Shown here piece after piece: positions 5,629 to 6,611 of a DNA stretch of 6,611 nucleotides. Numbering within the stretch: the first letter of the stretch is position 1; every line of letters starts with the position of its first letter. Origin of the DNA: an uncultured Oscillospiraceae bacterium (GTDB lineage: Bacteria; Bacillota; Clostridia; Oscillospirales; Acutalibacteraceae); NCBI GenBank assembly GCA_900552225.1, contig URYX01000098.1:1-6611 (forward strand), written 5' to 3'. Made by a program: the position numbers and the translations under genes. The notes below the pieces were generated by a model, which did not search any database, had not been told where the DNA came from, and saw only the letters and a program-made list of their open reading frames with translations.

Positions 5629-6486
5629 ATGAAAAGGATCCTCACCCTCACACTCGCCGTTCTGACTGTTTTCTCCCTGCTGCTGATGCTCAGCGCCTGC
5701 GGCAGCAAAGTAGACCCGGCCAAGGACAAGGAAACCATTCAGGAAAAGGGCGTTTTGAAGGTCGGTATGGAATGCGCCTATGCTCCCTACAACTGGACGC
5801 AGGTGGACGATTCCAACGGGGCCGTGAAGATTGCCAACGCCGACGGCTATGCCAACGGCTATGACGTACAGATGGCGCAGAAGCTGGCCGACGCCCTCGG
5901 GGTCAAGCTGGAAATCTATGCCTATGAATTCGGGGCCCTGCTCTCCGCGGTGCAGTCCGGCGCGCTCGACTGCATTGCCGCCGGCATGAGCCCCACGGAC
6001 ATCCGGAAGGAAACCGTGGATTTCACCTCGAACTACTGGATCTCGAACCTGGTGGTTATCACCAAGAAGGACGGCACGCTGGCTTCGGCCTCCTCGCTCT
6101 CCGATCTGGCCGGCAAGACCATTGGCGCACAGGTCGGCACCTTCCACGCCGATGCGCTGTCCCAGATTGCCAATGTGCAGTCGAAGATCATGGATGACTT
6201 TACCGTGCTGTACACTGCGCTGAATGCCGGTACCATCGACGGCTATGTGGCGGAGGAGCCGACCGCTTACTCCATCTGCGCGGCCAACAATACTCTGATG
6301 TATGTGCCGCTGGTCAACAACAGCACCGGCTTCACCTGCTCGGACGGAGACGCCGCCATCGCGGTCGGCGTGCGCAAGGGCTCCAATCTGACCGCCGAAT
6401 TCAACAGGGTGATCGATGCCATGACGGATACCGAGAGAAGCGACCTCATGCAGAAGATGGTTGCCGCCTCTCCGATTGAGGAGTAA
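5629..6486 (+). CDS. Amino-acid ABC transporter substrate-binding lipoprotein, probably for lysine
   Basis: A 285-residue extracellular solute-binding protein of family 3 (SBP_bac_3) that captures an amino acid outside the cell and delivers it to its ABC permease. Residues 1-24 are a lipoprotein signal peptide (positive MKR, hydrophobic core, lipobox LSAC with Cys24 as lipidation site). The mature domain begins VLKVGMECAYAPYNW (42-56), continues through GYDVQMAQKLADALGV (77-92) and GMSPTDIRKETVDFT (119-133), where Arg126 is the usual carboxylate-binding residue, then LAGKTIGAQVGT (160-171) and DGYVAEEP (204-211), where an acidic residue normally contacts the amino group. The ATG at 5629 has AGGAAG six bases upstream and directly opens the signal peptide; upstream in-frame codons cross the terminator and are not coding. 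Substrate is not evident from the protein alone, but the lysine riboswitch upstream points to lysine or a related diamino acid. Confidence 0.95.
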   Translation: MKRILTLTLAVLTVFSLLLMLSACGSKVDPAKDKETIQEKGVLKVGMECAYAPYNWTQVDDSNGAVKIANADGYANGYDVQMAQKLADALGVKLEIYAYEFGALLSAVQSGALDCIAAGMSPTDIRKETVDFTSNYWISNLVVITKKDGTLASASSLSDLAGKTIGAQVGTFHADALSQIANVQSKIMDDFTVLYTALNAGTIDGYVAEEPTAYSICAANNTLMYVPLVNNSTGFTCSDGDAAIAVGVRKGSNLTAEFNRVIDAMTDTERSDLMQKMVAASPIEE

Positions 6487-6494
6487 ACAAGCCT

Positions 6495-6611
6495 ATGTCA
6501 TTTTTGGAAAATATCGCCGCGCTGTGGCAGAAATACGGCGACATGATTCTCGGCGGTATCGGCAACACGATGCTGATTGCCCTGGCCGGTACTCTGTTCG
6601 GCCTGCTGATC
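6495..6611 (+). CDS. Amino-acid ABC transporter permease, 5' part only
   Basis: The ATG at 6495 opens 39 codons that run to the window edge without a stop. The visible part is a short amphipathic N-terminus followed by the start of the first membrane helix, GGIGNTMLIALAGTLFGLLI (residues 20-39). This GxxNTxxIA...G..G pattern is typical of the N-terminus of HisM-type permeases of polar amino-acid transporters. It lies 8 bases after the binding-protein stop, with AGGAG (6479-6483) overlapping the end of that gene as ribosome binding site, so the two are one operon under the lysine riboswitch. The ATPase gene is expected next but lies outside the window. Confidence 0.9.
   Translation, partial: MSFLENIAALWQKYGDMILGGIGNTMLIALAGTLFGLLI

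Overview
The window looks like the end of a short-read contig from a GC-rich, endospore-forming member of the Clostridia, plausibly Oscillospiraceae/Ruminococcaceae. Three things suggest this: a full-length SpoIVA; a SipL-type protein (DUF3794 repeats plus C-terminal LysM), which is the clostridial counterpart of SpoVID; and a lysine riboswitch ahead of an amino-acid ABC transporter. The family placement is inference. Bases 1-38 are not biological: they match the Illumina Nextera i5 adapter with the Tn5 mosaic end, so genuine sequence starts at base 39.

Left part, minus strand (4709 down to 167): a compact sporulation operon read sipL, spoIVA, spoIVFA-like, spoIVFB-like. A sigma-E-type promoter (4709-4681) precedes sipL. 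The gaps are 52 and 34 bases, and the last two genes overlap by 8 bases. The genes would provide the coat-basement ATPase SpoIVA, its LysM partner SipL, and a membrane pair resembling the SpoIVFA/SpoIVFB complex that processes pro-sigma-K, all mother-cell functions. Beyond the operon a housekeeping-type promoter (170-142) and a structured leader precede the first codons of another minus-strand gene, cut off by the adapter.

Middle, plus strand (4750-5302): a small hot-dog acyl-CoA thioesterase, divergent from sipL, with an extended -10 promoter and a weak terminator-like hairpin.

Right part, plus strand (5312-6611): a strong sigma-A promoter lying within an 8-bp inverted repeat, a complete lysine (L-box) riboswitch with its antiterminator/terminator switch, a lipoprotein solute-binding protein, and the first 39 codons of the permease. 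The logic is transcription attenuation of a probable lysine importer when lysine is plentiful.

I found no CRISPR array, insertion sequence, tRNA or rRNA. Apart from the adapter, the main points of interest are the grouping of sipL, spoIVA and the spoIVF pair in one operon, the SpoIVFB-like protease without a CBS domain, and the riboswitch-based substrate assignment.
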